Source: DYRB01 sp963709645
Lineage (GTDB): Bacteria > Pseudomonadota > Gammaproteobacteria > Chromatiales > Chromatiaceae
DNA: 64,000 nt
Assembly: GCA_963709645.1 (NCBI GenBank)
Contig: CAVPXP010000013.1
Coordinates: 62,001 to 126,000 of the forward strand
Reading direction: 5' to 3'
Under the pieces are notes generated by a model. The model saw nothing but the letters and a program-made list of their open reading frames with translations. It was not told the DNA's origin and did not search any database. A program made the translations under genes and the position numbers. Positions 53,091-62,294 of this stretch are shown here, in pieces (the stretch's first letter is position 1; each line of letters opens with the position of its first letter).

Positions 53091-55062
53091 GCGCTCTGCG
53101 CCAATGGGCCATCTGGGGGGTCCGCGGATCGCCGCCGCCACCTTGCTCGTGGGGGCCGCCTATCTGCCCCTGGTCGGTCAGCTCTCCCCCCAGGTCAGCG
53201 CCTTTGTCGGTGTGATCCTGATTCTACGCCTCGCGGCCCTGCGCTGGCCGGCGCTGACGCCCAGCCGCTGGTTGCTGCTGCCGCTGACCCTGGCTGGCAT
53301 CGGTACCGCGTTCGATGCCTACTTCAGCTTCGCCGGCCGTGACGCCGGCACCGCCCTGTTGGCCGTCATGCTGGCCCTCAAGACCTTGGAGCTGCGCACC
53401 CTGCGGGACCTGCGCGCCCTCGCGGTCCTGTTCGGTTTCCTGCTGGTCAGCCACTTCCTGTTCGACCAATCGGCTGGGCTGGCGCTGTACCTGGGCGCTT
53501 TGCTCGTCGCGGACATCGGCATCATGGCCGACCTCACTGCCCGGCCCGCCAGCCGCCCGCTGTACAGCGCCCTGCGTCTCGCCGCGACTCTGACTCTGCA
53601 GGCGCTGCCGCTGGCCCTGGTCTTCTTTTTACTCTTCCCGCGCCTGAGCGCCCCGCTCTGGAACCTCGGCAACCAGCAGCAAAGCAGCGTCACCGGCATG
53701 AGCGACACCATGGAGCCGGGGTCCGTGGCCGAGTTGGTTGTCTCGGGAGAGCCGGCCTTTCGCGCCCGCTTCGATGGCTCGGCCCCGCCCCAGGACCGGC
53801 TCTACTGGCGCGGGCTGGTCCTGTGGAGCTACGACGGCCGCCGGTGGACGCAGGCACCCCCTGAGGCCATGCCCGAGGCAGGCCCCAAGTTGACGGAGGC
53901 GGGTAGCCAGATCGGTTATGAGGTGGTCCTGGAACAGACCAATCAGCGGTGGCTCTACGCCCTGGACATGCCGCTGTCCGCCCCGGGGACCGCGACCCTG
54001 GACAGCGACTTCCAGATCACCGCAGCGCAGCGCGTGACCAAGGCGACGCGCTATCGGATGGTCTCCGCCACGACCTACAACACCGGCCCCCTCGACTTGG
54101 ACCAAGAGGCGGCCGGCCTGCAGATCCCGGGCAACGTCACATCACGGATGCGCGACCTCGTCGCCGGCTGGCAGGCAGGCGGCGGCCCGCGGCAGGTGAT
54201 CGACCGGGCCTTGGCTCACATCAGGGGCACGGAGTTCTACTACACCCTGCTGCCCCCGCCCCTGGGAGACAACCCGACAGACCAGTTTCTCTTCGAGACC
54301 CGGCGGGGCTACTGCGAGCACTATGCCAGCGCCTTCGCCGTGCTGATGCGCATCGCCGGTATCCCGGCCCGCATCGTCCTCGGCTATCAGGGGGCTGAAC
54401 TTGCCCCCTGGGGCAACTGGTATCTGGTCACCCAGGCCGAGGCCCATGCTTGGGTGGAGGTCTGGCTCCAGGGGCAGGGCTGGGTGCGGGTCGATCCCAC
54501 CGCCGCCATCGCGCCCCAGCGGGTTGAGCGCGGCGGCATTCTCGACCGCCTGAGCGCCGGGACCCCGCTGCGCTTCCAGCTCGATGAGACTGGAGTCCTG
54601 GTTCGCGCCGTGCACGGGATGCGGCTGCTCGCCGCCGCGGCCGGGGTTGCCTGGCAGGACTGGGTGTTGGACTTCTCCCTGGCTCGGCAGGAGCGGATGC
54701 TCGCGGCCGTCGGACTCGCCCACCTGCGGCAGTACGGCCTCGCCCTGGCGATGGTAGTGGTGGCCATGGTCGTCCTCGGTCTGTTGACCTTGGCTCTGGT
54801 GCGGGGCGCAGACCGGCTCGATCCCATTGATCGGCTTTACCGGGCCTTTTGCGACCGGTTCGCGCGCATCGGCCTGCCGCGTGAAGTCAGCGAGGGCCCG
54901 GTCGACTATGCGCGCCGGGTTGCCGCGGCCCGGCCGGACCTGGCGGAGGGCATCGAAGCCTTCATGGCCCACTACCTCCCCGCCCGCTACCGAGACGCCA
55001 GCACGAGCGACCTCAAGGCCCTCAAGGCAGGGCTAGGACGGCTGCGCCCGCGGCGGCGATGA
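53083..55062 (+). CDS. tgpA: TgpA-type membrane transglutaminase-like protein
   Basis: A 659-residue DUF3488/transglutaminase/DUF4129 protein. About six N-terminal membrane helices, a periplasmic transglutaminase core and one helix near residue 560 before the cytoplasmic C-terminus. The catalytic triad is visible: Cys411 in GYCEHYAS, His455 in AHAWVEVW and Asp471 in RVDPTAA. The related TgpA of Pseudomonas aeruginosa is needed for viability. GTG at 53083 overlaps the DUF58 gene end; a later in-frame ATG is at 53104. Confidence 0.9.
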   Translation: MAKRSAPMGHLGGPRIAAATLLVGAAYLPLVGQLSPQVSAFVGVILILRLAALRWPALTPSRWLLLPLTLAGIGTAFDAYFSFAGRDAGTALLAVMLALKTLELRTLRDLRALAVLFGFLLVSHFLFDQSAGLALYLGALLVADIGIMADLTARPASRPLYSALRLAATLTLQALPLALVFFLLFPRLSAPLWNLGNQQQSSVTGMSDTMEPGSVAELVVSGEPAFRARFDGSAPPQDRLYWRGLVLWSYDGRRWTQAPPEAMPEAGPKLTEAGSQIGYEVVLEQTNQRWLYALDMPLSAPGTATLDSDFQITAAQRVTKATRYRMVSATTYNTGPLDLDQEAAGLQIPGNVTSRMRDLVAGWQAGGGPRQVIDRALAHIRGTEFYYTLLPPPLGDNPTDQFLFETRRGYCEHYASAFAVLMRIAGIPARIVLGYQGAELAPWGNWYLVTQAEAHAWVEVWLQGQGWVRVDPTAAIAPQRVERGGILDRLSAGTPLRFQLDETGVLVRAVHGMRLLAAAAGVAWQDWVLDFSLARQERMLAAVGLAHLRQYGLALAMVVVAMVVLGLLTLALVRGADRLDPIDRLYRAFCDRFARIGLPREVSEGPVDYARRVAAARPDLAEGIEAFMAHYLPARYRDASTSDLKALKAGLGRLRPRRR

Positions 55063-55245
55063 GGGGCCTGGCCGCTGCGCCTCGCGGCACGGCAGGGGAT
55101 TGCCCTGCAGTCGCGCATGCAGGCGCTACTTGTCGGTGTCAGGTCTGGTAAGCTGCCGACGCCTGCCCGGCGGTCGCCGACTGCCGGGACGATGCGATAA
55201 ACCTAAATAGACCGACCAGAAGACACATGGTCGAGGGAGAAAGAC

Positions 55246-55665
55246 ATGATGACCGGTAAGACGACCATGCGGCGCTCGGCGACGCTGATCCTGGGGCTCA
55301 CCTTGGTCACCGGCGGGGGCAGCGCCTTCGCGGTCAACTTTGGAGACATGATGAACCCATCCAAATGGATGGGGGGCAACAAGGACCGTGACCGTGACTA
55401 CGATGATGGACGCTGGGGCGGTCCCGGGTATGGCTATGGCGGTCCCGGGTATGGCTATGGCGGTCCCGGGTACGGCTACGGTGGTCCCGGGTATGGCTAT
55501 GGTGGCCCCGGGTACGGCTACGGTGGTCCCGGGTATGGCTACGGTGGCCCCGGGTACGGCTACGGTGGTCCCGGGTACGGCTACGGTGGCCCCGGGTACG
55601 GCTACGGTGGGTCGGGGTCTGGCGCACCCGTGGAGCGGGGGCAGGATACGCGGCGGCCTGAGTAG
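55246..55665 (+). CDS. Exported Gly/Tyr heptad-repeat protein, sulfur-globule-protein-like
   Basis: A 139-residue protein. A signal peptide of about 28 residues, cut near SAFA-VN, is followed by NFGDMMNPSKWMGGNKDRD and then nine tandem GPGYGYG repeats. A strong GAGGGAGA site precedes the ATG. Sulfur globule envelope proteins of Chromatiaceae are small, exported, glycine-rich proteins with evenly spaced tyrosines and a similar MNPSKW-type lead, so this is my best guess. A generic glycine-rich surface protein is the alternative. Opposite-strand open frames here are artefacts of the repeat. Confidence 0.55.
   Translation: MMTGKTTMRRSATLILGLTLVTGGGSAFAVNFGDMMNPSKWMGGNKDRDRDYDDGRWGGPGYGYGGPGYGYGGPGYGYGGPGYGYGGPGYGYGGPGYGYGGPGYGYGGPGYGYGGPGYGYGGSGSGAPVERGQDTRRPE
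55420..55608 (+). repeat. Nine 21-bp tandem repeats within the Gly/Tyr protein
   Basis: Each unit encodes GPGYGYG. Units differ only at synonymous third positions (GGT/GGC, CCC constant, TAT/TAC), so the peptide is fully conserved while the DNA drifts, indicating selection on the protein sequence. Confidence 0.9.
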
Positions 55666-56463
55666 GCGTTCAGACGAGCGGGCTAGGTGCAGAACAAGAG
55701 GGCGGCACCCGACAGGGCGTGTAGGCTCTGGACCTGGGCACCTGGATGCCTTGATATTCACGGATCGGGCGCGTTTCACCCTAGCTGAGGCGCTCTGAGC
55801 CCGGCCGACGCAGCCCGGGCGTTTCGGTCTCCTGGTCGGGGCCATCGACAAGGAAGTCTACCCAAGATCGAGGCCCCGATGCAGGAGCGGGTGCTCCCGG
55901 GCGGGGTACTCGCAATTGGTCAACTGGCACTGTGGGGCAAGGGTTTGTCGACCCCACACAGGCCGCCGAGACCACCGAGGGGGAACGCCGCTTTTTTGGT
56001 GAGCAACGTCGGAAGCCGAATATGCTTCGGTCAGCCCGCCGGGACGGCTCGATGTCGGTCAAAAGGATCGGCTGATCGTCGCCTTTCCGCACCCGCGATC
56101 GCCTCGGCGAGGCCGTCTGTTTACGAATTCCGCCCGACGACCGCCGCATGTACTGCGATGAATACTGCCCGCCGCATGGTATCCCCCTAGGGAGATGCTG
56201 AGTAAAGCCATCCCCGGCTGAATCAGCATCTCCCTAAGCTTTCACTCAGGCGACGGGCCGGTATTCGAACCTGGGCCCTTCACCCGCTGGTTCCCCACCC
56301 CGGTAGCGCGAAAAGGCGGTCAAGCGTTCCCCGATTGTTGCTTCGCCGCGGCGTCAGCCCCCACCGCGGTGAGAGATGCGAGGCTGGGCGCGGGCGGCTC
56401 TACATCGCCCCGCAAAGATGGCGCATCTACACTTTCGAAATCCCGAAAACCCGGAGACCTCGC
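55666..56463. other. Long intergenic region
   Basis: About 800 bp with no supported gene. It contains the 49-bp palindromic derivative of the mobile element at 56188-56236. Minus-strand frames at 55781-56149 show no family features. Confidence 0.45.
56188..56236. mobile_element. Minimal derivative of the MITE-like element, copy C
   Basis: 49 bp. TAGGGAGATGCTGA at the left is the exact inverted repeat of TCAGCATCTCCCTA at the right, with TA at both outer ends. The middle (GTAAAGCCATCCCCGGCTGAA) equals the inner end of the full-length element. The internal 107 bp are missing. Confidence 0.75.
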
Positions 56464-57462
56464 ATGCCCTACATGCTTGCCATCCCCGCCGCTGCCCTGG
56501 CCGCTGGTGCCGTCTATCTGAGTCGGCTACCCAAGGACTACAGCGTGCGCCGCAGCTTGATCATCAAGGCCGAGCGCCGGACGGTGTTCGACAAGGTGCG
56601 CGACACCCCGAGCTGGCAGGAATGGAGCCCCTGGCTGCTGCACGAGCCAGATGCCAAGCTGGCGTTCAGCGCCGATGCCGACCAACCCGGCGGCGGCTAC
56701 TCCTGGGACGGCCAGTACATCGGCGCCGGGACACTCACCCACGACCGCTTCGAGGGCCAGGAGCGGATCGACCAGACCCTGGAGTTCCGACGCCCGTTCA
56801 AATCCCGCGCGGCGGTATGGTGGGAGTTCGCCGACGCCGAGGGCGGCACCGAGGTCACCTGGAACATGCGGGGCAGCATGCCCTTTCTGTTACGCCCGAT
56901 GATTCCGACGATGCGGGAGATGATCGCCAAGGACTACGACCTGGGTCTGGCCCTGCTGCGCGGCCGCCTCGACCCCGATGCCGAGCGCCCTCTAATTGCC
57001 TTCGAGGGAAACACCGACCTGGAGCCCGTCAGCGCCCTGACCATTCCGTTCAGCGGCGGCATGGAGGCCATGGTGCAGGCCATGGAGCAGGGCCTCCCCA
57101 AGCTCGCCGCCTATCTGGACGAGCAGGGCAGTGCCCCCACCGCAGCGCCTTTCAGCGCCTATCACAAGGTGGGCATCAAGCACAAAAGGTTCGACTGCGA
57201 CATCGCCGTCCCGGCCGCAATGGAGGTCGACCCCGGCAGTTTCAGCCGCAAGACCTTTGCCGGCGGCAAACACTTCAAGGTCACCCTCACAGGCAGTTAT
57301 GACTTTCTGGAGCTCGCTTGGTACGCCGCGGTTGGCCACGCACGCATGCGTAAGCTCAAGGTCGACAAGCGCCGCCCCATGCTGGAGGTCTATGAGAACG
57401 ACCCGACCAAGGCCGCCGGCAGCAACGCGCTGCGCACGGCGCTGTATCTGCCGCTACGCTGA
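56464..57462 (+). CDS. SRPBCC-family protein with C-terminal GyrI-like domain
   Basis: A 332-residue protein. A short N-terminal hydrophobic anchor (MLAIPAAALAAGAVYL) precedes a polyketide-cyclase/SRPBCC domain (about 28-170; SLIIKAERRTVFDKVRDTPSW, GGTEVTWNMRGSMPF). The C-terminal half, from about 180, resembles a GyrI-like effector-binding domain with SAYHKVGIKHKRFDCDIAVP. It probably binds a hydrophobic ligand; no specific role can be given. The start ATG at 56464 is preferred over an upstream open frame lacking similarity. Confidence 0.75.
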   Translation: MPYMLAIPAAALAAGAVYLSRLPKDYSVRRSLIIKAERRTVFDKVRDTPSWQEWSPWLLHEPDAKLAFSADADQPGGGYSWDGQYIGAGTLTHDRFEGQERIDQTLEFRRPFKSRAAVWWEFADAEGGTEVTWNMRGSMPFLLRPMIPTMREMIAKDYDLGLALLRGRLDPDAERPLIAFEGNTDLEPVSALTIPFSGGMEAMVQAMEQGLPKLAAYLDEQGSAPTAAPFSAYHKVGIKHKRFDCDIAVPAAMEVDPGSFSRKTFAGGKHFKVTLTGSYDFLELAWYAAVGHARMRKLKVDKRRPMLEVYENDPTKAAGSNALRTALYLPLR

Positions 57463-57915
57463 GCGACTGCACTCCGCCCCCCGTGCGAGAGCATCGACTG
57501 CGCCGGGGGACTGGCTTAAGGTGGCCCCCTTTGTCAAGACAGTCCCCATTGAAAACTAAGGTTTGAAACCTGCTGTAGTTGCGCCGCAGGCGCTCGAACC
57601 CGTCCTGCTCACTCCAGCGTCCAGGGTGATCGCCCGTGATCTCGAAATCATCTGCCATGCCCCTGTTCCTGGGACGCGCCAGCAGCCGTATACCCTCTTC
57701 TGTAAACACCCTCTTAGGCGATGCTTGCCAGGTGGCGACCAACGCAGTGCCCTCGGATGTTGGGGGTCGCTTTCGCAGCTGCCGCGCTGCCCCCGACGAG
57801 GGTCCGGCCCGGTCTGGCAGGCGGTGCCACCTTATCCCATAATTCTTGTGGTGTTGTCGCTCCTGCGACCTTGTCCCGCAACTGCCCGGCAATCTCTCCC
57901 GCCATCGGAGCACCC
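57463..57915. other. Intergenic region upstream of the 618-residue gene
   Basis: About 450 bp. A minus-strand frame in 57545-57662 reads MADDFEITGDHPGRWSEQD, which is protein-like, but it continues as no recognisable family. It may be a remnant. Nothing else is supported. Confidence 0.35.
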
Positions 57916-59772
57916 ATGATCGACCTTTCCAGAGTCAAGACCGGCTTCGACGTCGAGATACTCCTCGGCGCCGGCTACTTCCAGAATGCCCTGCTCGCCC
58001 TCAGAGAAGCGGGGGAGATGCCCGCAACCGTCGAGGTCGGTGGCCACGCCGTCACCCTGGGTGCGCCCCAGGATCTCCGCATCCTTTTCGAGAGCGTGCC
58101 GGTGCCGCAGGGTGAGGGTCTCCAGGACCTTCCGACCGCCGTGGATTTCTCCTTCGTGCTCCCGCTTTCCAGCGCGTTGGGTGAGATCAATGCCACCCTC
58201 TTCGCCTGCCTGGACCTGGGGCGGAAAACCAATTCCGTCACTGGGCTTGTGGACACGGTCCGAATGCTGACGCGCTACGTCACCATGGACCCCGAGACAC
58301 GCGCTCTGCTGGAGATGCTCCGGGTCGATATCCAGCAGGTCGAGACACAACTTCGGGCGATCTTCGACCGCGATATCTCGGAGCAACTGATCCCCGGCAA
58401 GCTTACCCAGATGGAGATCCACAAGCTGCCGCCGGACGGCGAGGCGCCCGCCTGCTATGGGGTCTACGTCAACCTCGACCTCAAGGTAGGGGAACTGACC
58501 CAGCGCGTACCGGCTTCCGATGCAGATCGCTTCCTCGGTCTGGCCGACGCCGATGGGATGAAGACGGTGGTAGCCCCACCGGAGCCGGACGAGGCCCCGA
58601 TTGCCCGCGGCGATACAGCGCTGCGCTGCAATTTCCTGCCCGCGGACATGGATCTGGCCTTCGCCGCTCCGGAGGAACTCTATGGGCGGCTCGCCCGGAA
58701 CTTCCTCCACCGCGAAGCCCGACAGCGCGCGGATGGGACCTGGTATCGCCCCTTGACGACCTCCGGTAACCGGGAGGCCACCATCATCGGTTACCACAAG
58801 GGGATGCGGATCCGAGCCCACGACGGCAAACTGCGGGTCACTTCCGATACCCACGTCGCCGAGGCCGACGTGGATGTGGAGACCAATATCGACTTCAGCC
58901 CGTCGCTGGCCGCGGATGGGCGGCTCACTTGGGATCTGAAGGTCCATGAGCCAGAGGCGGACACCTCATTTTGGGACCTCCTGGTCGGCATCTTCACCTT
59001 CGGGCTCGGGCTACTGCTCGTCCCGCTTACCGGGGGGGCATCCCTCCTGCTGTCGGGGCAGCTCTTCGGCCTCGGCATGGGCGTCATCCGGTCTATCAAG
59101 GAACGCTACGAGGGGCAGGGACAGGAGGACCTTCAGCACCAGATGGAGCGCGACAAGGACGGTCTGCTGTCCTTCATGGCCGTGATCCCCGACGGGGTTA
59201 CTCTGTCGCGCCGACGGGTCGATCCGTTCTTTCACCGACACTACATGGTGGTCACCCACTTCACCGAGGTGCGCATCACCGGGTCCGGAATCGCCATGGG
59301 GGGGCGCGCGGGCGTCGGCAGCGAGGATCGCGCCATCGAACAAGTCTCCCTGGTGGGGCGGCAGCGCGCTGAAGAACCGCTGGGCGAGTTGCAGCACCTC
59401 CACTGGCGGGTCCCCAACCAGGCACAGGTCATGGATCCCGCCCGTTTCTTAGCCCCCGACCCCGAGCAGCCGGATGTCTTTGCCCTAACGGCCGAGGACG
59501 CCCTGGAGCGCGTCAAGGTCAACCAGCTTCGTCGTCAGGAGATTCTGGCCCCCACCGCCGTGCGGCTGCGCAGCGGGCGCATCACCGAGATCCGCTTCGA
59601 TACCGGGGTCGGCCTGACCCCCGACGAGGCCGGGCACCTGTATCAGGGCCTCATCCTGACGGTTCCGGGGCGCTACCGGTTTGTGCGCATTGGCCATACC
59701 GACCACTACTACTTGCGGTCACGCCCAGACGGTAACGAAAAGAACAACCTGTCCCAATTGCCCCGCTATTGA
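57916..59772 (+). CDS. Unrecognised 618-residue protein with one hydrophobic hairpin
   Basis: No family recognised. It starts MIDLSRVKTGFDVEILL after a CGGAG site; the frame is open upstream but without protein-like composition. The N-terminal 350 residues are soluble-looking with alternating strand character (YGVYVNLDLKVGE, LRVTSDTHVAEADVDVETN). A glycine-rich hydrophobic stretch at about 353-392 (FGLGLLLVPLTGGASLLLSG) could form a membrane hairpin. The C-terminal part (RITGSGIAMGGRAGVG, VGLTPDEAGHLYQGLIL) resembles a second soluble module. No signal peptide is seen. The frame is clean and codon use matches the chromosome, so it is a real resident gene. Confidence 0.7.
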   Translation: MIDLSRVKTGFDVEILLGAGYFQNALLALREAGEMPATVEVGGHAVTLGAPQDLRILFESVPVPQGEGLQDLPTAVDFSFVLPLSSALGEINATLFACLDLGRKTNSVTGLVDTVRMLTRYVTMDPETRALLEMLRVDIQQVETQLRAIFDRDISEQLIPGKLTQMEIHKLPPDGEAPACYGVYVNLDLKVGELTQRVPASDADRFLGLADADGMKTVVAPPEPDEAPIARGDTALRCNFLPADMDLAFAAPEELYGRLARNFLHREARQRADGTWYRPLTTSGNREATIIGYHKGMRIRAHDGKLRVTSDTHVAEADVDVETNIDFSPSLAADGRLTWDLKVHEPEADTSFWDLLVGIFTFGLGLLLVPLTGGASLLLSGQLFGLGMGVIRSIKERYEGQGQEDLQHQMERDKDGLLSFMAVIPDGVTLSRRRVDPFFHRHYMVVTHFTEVRITGSGIAMGGRAGVGSEDRAIEQVSLVGRQRAEEPLGELQHLHWRVPNQAQVMDPARFLAPDPEQPDVFALTAEDALERVKVNQLRRQEILAPTAVRLRSGRITEIRFDTGVGLTPDEAGHLYQGLILTVPGRYRFVRIGHTDHYYLRSRPDGNEKNNLSQLPRY

Positions 59773-60096
59773 CCGGATCCGCGCGCCATGCTCATAGCCG
59801 GGAGGCGGGTCCAGATTCGATGCATTGAAGCTGGACGCGGCTCTAGCCAACCTCGATTTGCCCGCCATTTCCTACGGCGCTAACCCGTTGAAAATGGGGC
59901 GCTCCGCGAGTCGCAACTCGGGGAGCGCGAGCTAATTCAAGCCAGGGATGGCTTTTGATCAGCATCTCTTTAAGTGCGAAGAGGCGCGTCAAATTCCATC
60001 CAAATTGCCAGCCCAGGGCCCGAAGGGCGACAATCCGGGCGGCTCGGTCTCTGCAAGACCTACTGGAGACCCAATGATGCTCGGCCCCCTCGCGCG
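59773..60096. other. Gap before hsdM
   Basis: About 320 bp. It holds the truncated mobile-element copy at 59860-59972 and the leader of hsdM. No promoter was confidently recognised. Confidence 0.45.
59860..59972 (+). mobile_element. MITE-like element, left-truncated copy D
   Basis: 113 bp matching the right two-thirds of the full-length element, from GCCCGCCATTTCC to TGATCAGCATCTCTTTA, in the same orientation as the copy at 31.9 kb. The left terminal repeat is absent. It ends about 125 bp before hsdM. Confidence 0.7.
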
Positions 60097-61960
60097 ATGA
60101 ACCAGCAGGCCCTCTCCTCCTTCATCTGGTCCGTCGCCGACCTCCTGCGCGGCGACTACAAGCAGTCCGACTACGGCAAGGTGATCCTGCCCTTCACGGT
60201 GCTGCGCCGCCTGGACTGCGTGCTGGAGGCCACCAAGGCCGCGGTGCTGACCGAGTTCACCGCGCAAGCACAAGGCCGGCCTCAACCCCGACCCGTTCCT
60301 GCTGCGCAAGACCGGGCGCGAGCTTCTACAACGTCTCGCCGCTGGACATGAAGCAGCCTGCTGGGCGACCAGGACCACATCCGCGCAGAACCTGCTACGC
60401 GCTACGTCCAGGCCTTCTCCCAGGACGTGCGCGACATCTTCGAGCGCTTCGACTTCGACACCCAGGTCGAGCGCCTGGCCAAGGCCGGCCTGCTCTACCA
60501 GGTCACCGAGACGCTTCGCCCAGATCGACCTGCACCCCGAACGCGGTCGACAACCACCAGATGGGCCTGGTCTTCGAGGAGCTGATCCGCAAGTTCGCCG
60601 AGATCTCCAACGAGACCGCCGGCGAGCACTTCACGCCCGCGCGACGTCATCCGCCTCATGGTCAACCTGCTCTTCATCGAGGACGACGACGTGCTGACGC
60701 CAGCCCGGCATCGTGCGCACCATCTACGACCCGACCGCCGGCACCGGCGGCATGCTGAGCGTCGCCGAGGAGTACCTGGCGCGAGCTCAACCCCCAGGCG
60801 CGGCTGACCATGTTCGGCCAGGAGCTGAACCCCGAGTCCTACGCCATCTGCAAGGCGGACATGCTCATCAAGGGCCAGGACGTCGACAACATCATCTTCG
60901 GCAACACGCTCTCCGACGACGGGCTCACGCGGCAAGCGCTTCGACTACATGCTCTCCAATCCGCCCTTCGGCGTGGAGTGGAAGAAGGTCGAGAAGGAGG
61001 TGCGCAAGGAGCACGAGCAGCAAGGGCTTCGCCGGCCGCTTCGGCCCCGGCCTGCCGCGCGTCTCGGACGGCTCCCTGCTCTTCCTGCTGCATCTGCATC
61101 TCCAAGATGCGCCCGGCCGACGGACGGCGGCAGCCGCATCGGCATCGTGCTCAACGGCTCGCCGCTCTTCACCGGCGGCGCCGGCTCGGGCGAGAGCGAG
61201 ATCCGCCGCTAGATGCCTCGAGAACGACTGGCTGGAGGCCATCGTCGCCCTGCCCACCGACATGTTCTACAACACCGGCATCAGCACCTACGTCTGGATG
61301 CTGACCAACCGCAAGCCCGAGCACCGCAAGGGCAAGGTCCAGCTCATCGACGCCAGCCGCTTCTGGCAGAAGATGCGCAAGAGCCTGGGCAGCAAGCGCA
61401 AGGAGATGTCCGAGGAGCACATCGCCACGGTGACCCAGCTCTTCGGCGACTTCGTCGAGGCCAGCCTCGCGACCCTGACCGATGCCGCCGGCAAGGAGAT
61501 CGGGCGGCAGGTTCTGATGCCGGGCGAGCCGGAGCCGGCGGCGCCCCAGGATGAGCAGGGCCAGGGCAAGGTCCGGGTCGTGCCGATCTCGCGGATCTTC
61601 CCGAACGCCGCCTTCGGCTACCGGACCATCACCGTGGAGCGCCCCCTGCGCGACGAGGCCGGCAACCTGGTGCTCGGCCAGAAGGGCAAGCAGAAGGGCA
61701 AGCCCCAGCCGGACGCGAAGCTGCGCGACACCGAGAACGTGCCCCTGGCCGAGGACGTCGAGACCTACTTCAAGCGCGAGGTCCTGCCCCACGCCCCCGA
61801 CGCCTGGATCGACCACGACAAGACCAAGGTCGGCTACGAGATCCCCTTCAACCGCCACTTCTACGTCTTCGAGCCCCCGCGGCCCCTGGAGGCCATCGAC
61901 GCGGACCTGAACCGGGTCACCGACCGCATCAAGGCCATGATCGAGGGGCTGTCGGCGTGA
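60097..61960 (+). pseudogene. hsdM: Type I restriction-modification methyltransferase subunit HsdM (multiply frameshifted)
   Basis: N6-adenine methyltransferase of a type I system. Start MNQQALSSFIWSVADLLRGD. Conserved pieces in order: FEELIRKFAEISNETAGEHF, SAM motif I DPTAGTGGMLS, the catalytic SNPPFGVEWK and MFYNTGISTYVWMLTNRKPE, then about 250 clean codons to the stop. From about 60265 to 61216 the frame breaks about fifteen times, almost always by one extra base, usually C (for example after GCG at 60264, CAG at 60356, ACG at 60513 and ACG at 60929), and a TAG lies in frame at 61210. The 3' part, 61217 onward, is intact. As written it cannot be translated; an assembly fault is possible. 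Confidence 0.85.
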
Positions 61961-62020
61961 CTCTGTAGCGCACTGGAGCCATACTAGCAACGTCGCTACA
62001 TTCTCCGCCGAGACCCGCTC

Positions 62021-62278
62021 ATGAGCATTACCACCCTCTCCAGCCGCGAGTTCAACCAGGACACCAGCCGAGCGAAGAAGGCGGCCAAGAGCGGCCCCGT
62101 CTTCGTCACCGACCGTGGCAGACCCTCCCATGTCCTGCTGACCATCGAGGAATACCGGCGGCTCACCGGCTCGGGCCCGAGCCTGGTCGATCTGCTCGCC
62201 ATGCCCGACGCCGATGCCGTCGATTTCGAGCCGCCCAAGCTCGGTGGCCCCCTGTTCCGGCCGGCGGATTTGTCCTGA
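62021..62278 (+). CDS. Phd/YefM-family antitoxin
   Basis: An 85-residue antitoxin. The N-terminal DNA-binding Phd fold reads TLSSREFNQDTSRAKKAAKSG and VFVTDRGRPSHVLLTIEEYRRL. The acidic C-terminal tail, about 55-85, would wrap the toxin. It lies 16 bp upstream of the PIN-domain toxin. The pair would autoregulate its promoter in the hsdM-antitoxin gap. Confidence 0.92.
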   Translation: MSITTLSSREFNQDTSRAKKAAKSGPVFVTDRGRPSHVLLTIEEYRRLTGSGPSLVDLLAMPDADAVDFEPPKLGGPLFRPADLS

Positions 62279-62294
62279 TTCACGTGTTGGTCTG

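Noticed and set aside
55420..55608. Tandem array considered as CRISPR
   Set aside because: Units are contiguous 21-mers in one reading frame, with no spacers.
55334..55627. Minus-strand Arg/His/Thr repeat frame opposite the Gly/Tyr protein
   Set aside because: It is the reverse translation of the 21-bp repeats and lacks a ribosome site. The plus strand has the signal peptide and the synonymous-only drift.
56250..56290. GGTTCGAATACC-like segment on the minus strand considered as a tRNA T-arm
   Set aside because: The flanking bases do not pair as a T-stem and no acceptor or anticodon arm could be formed.
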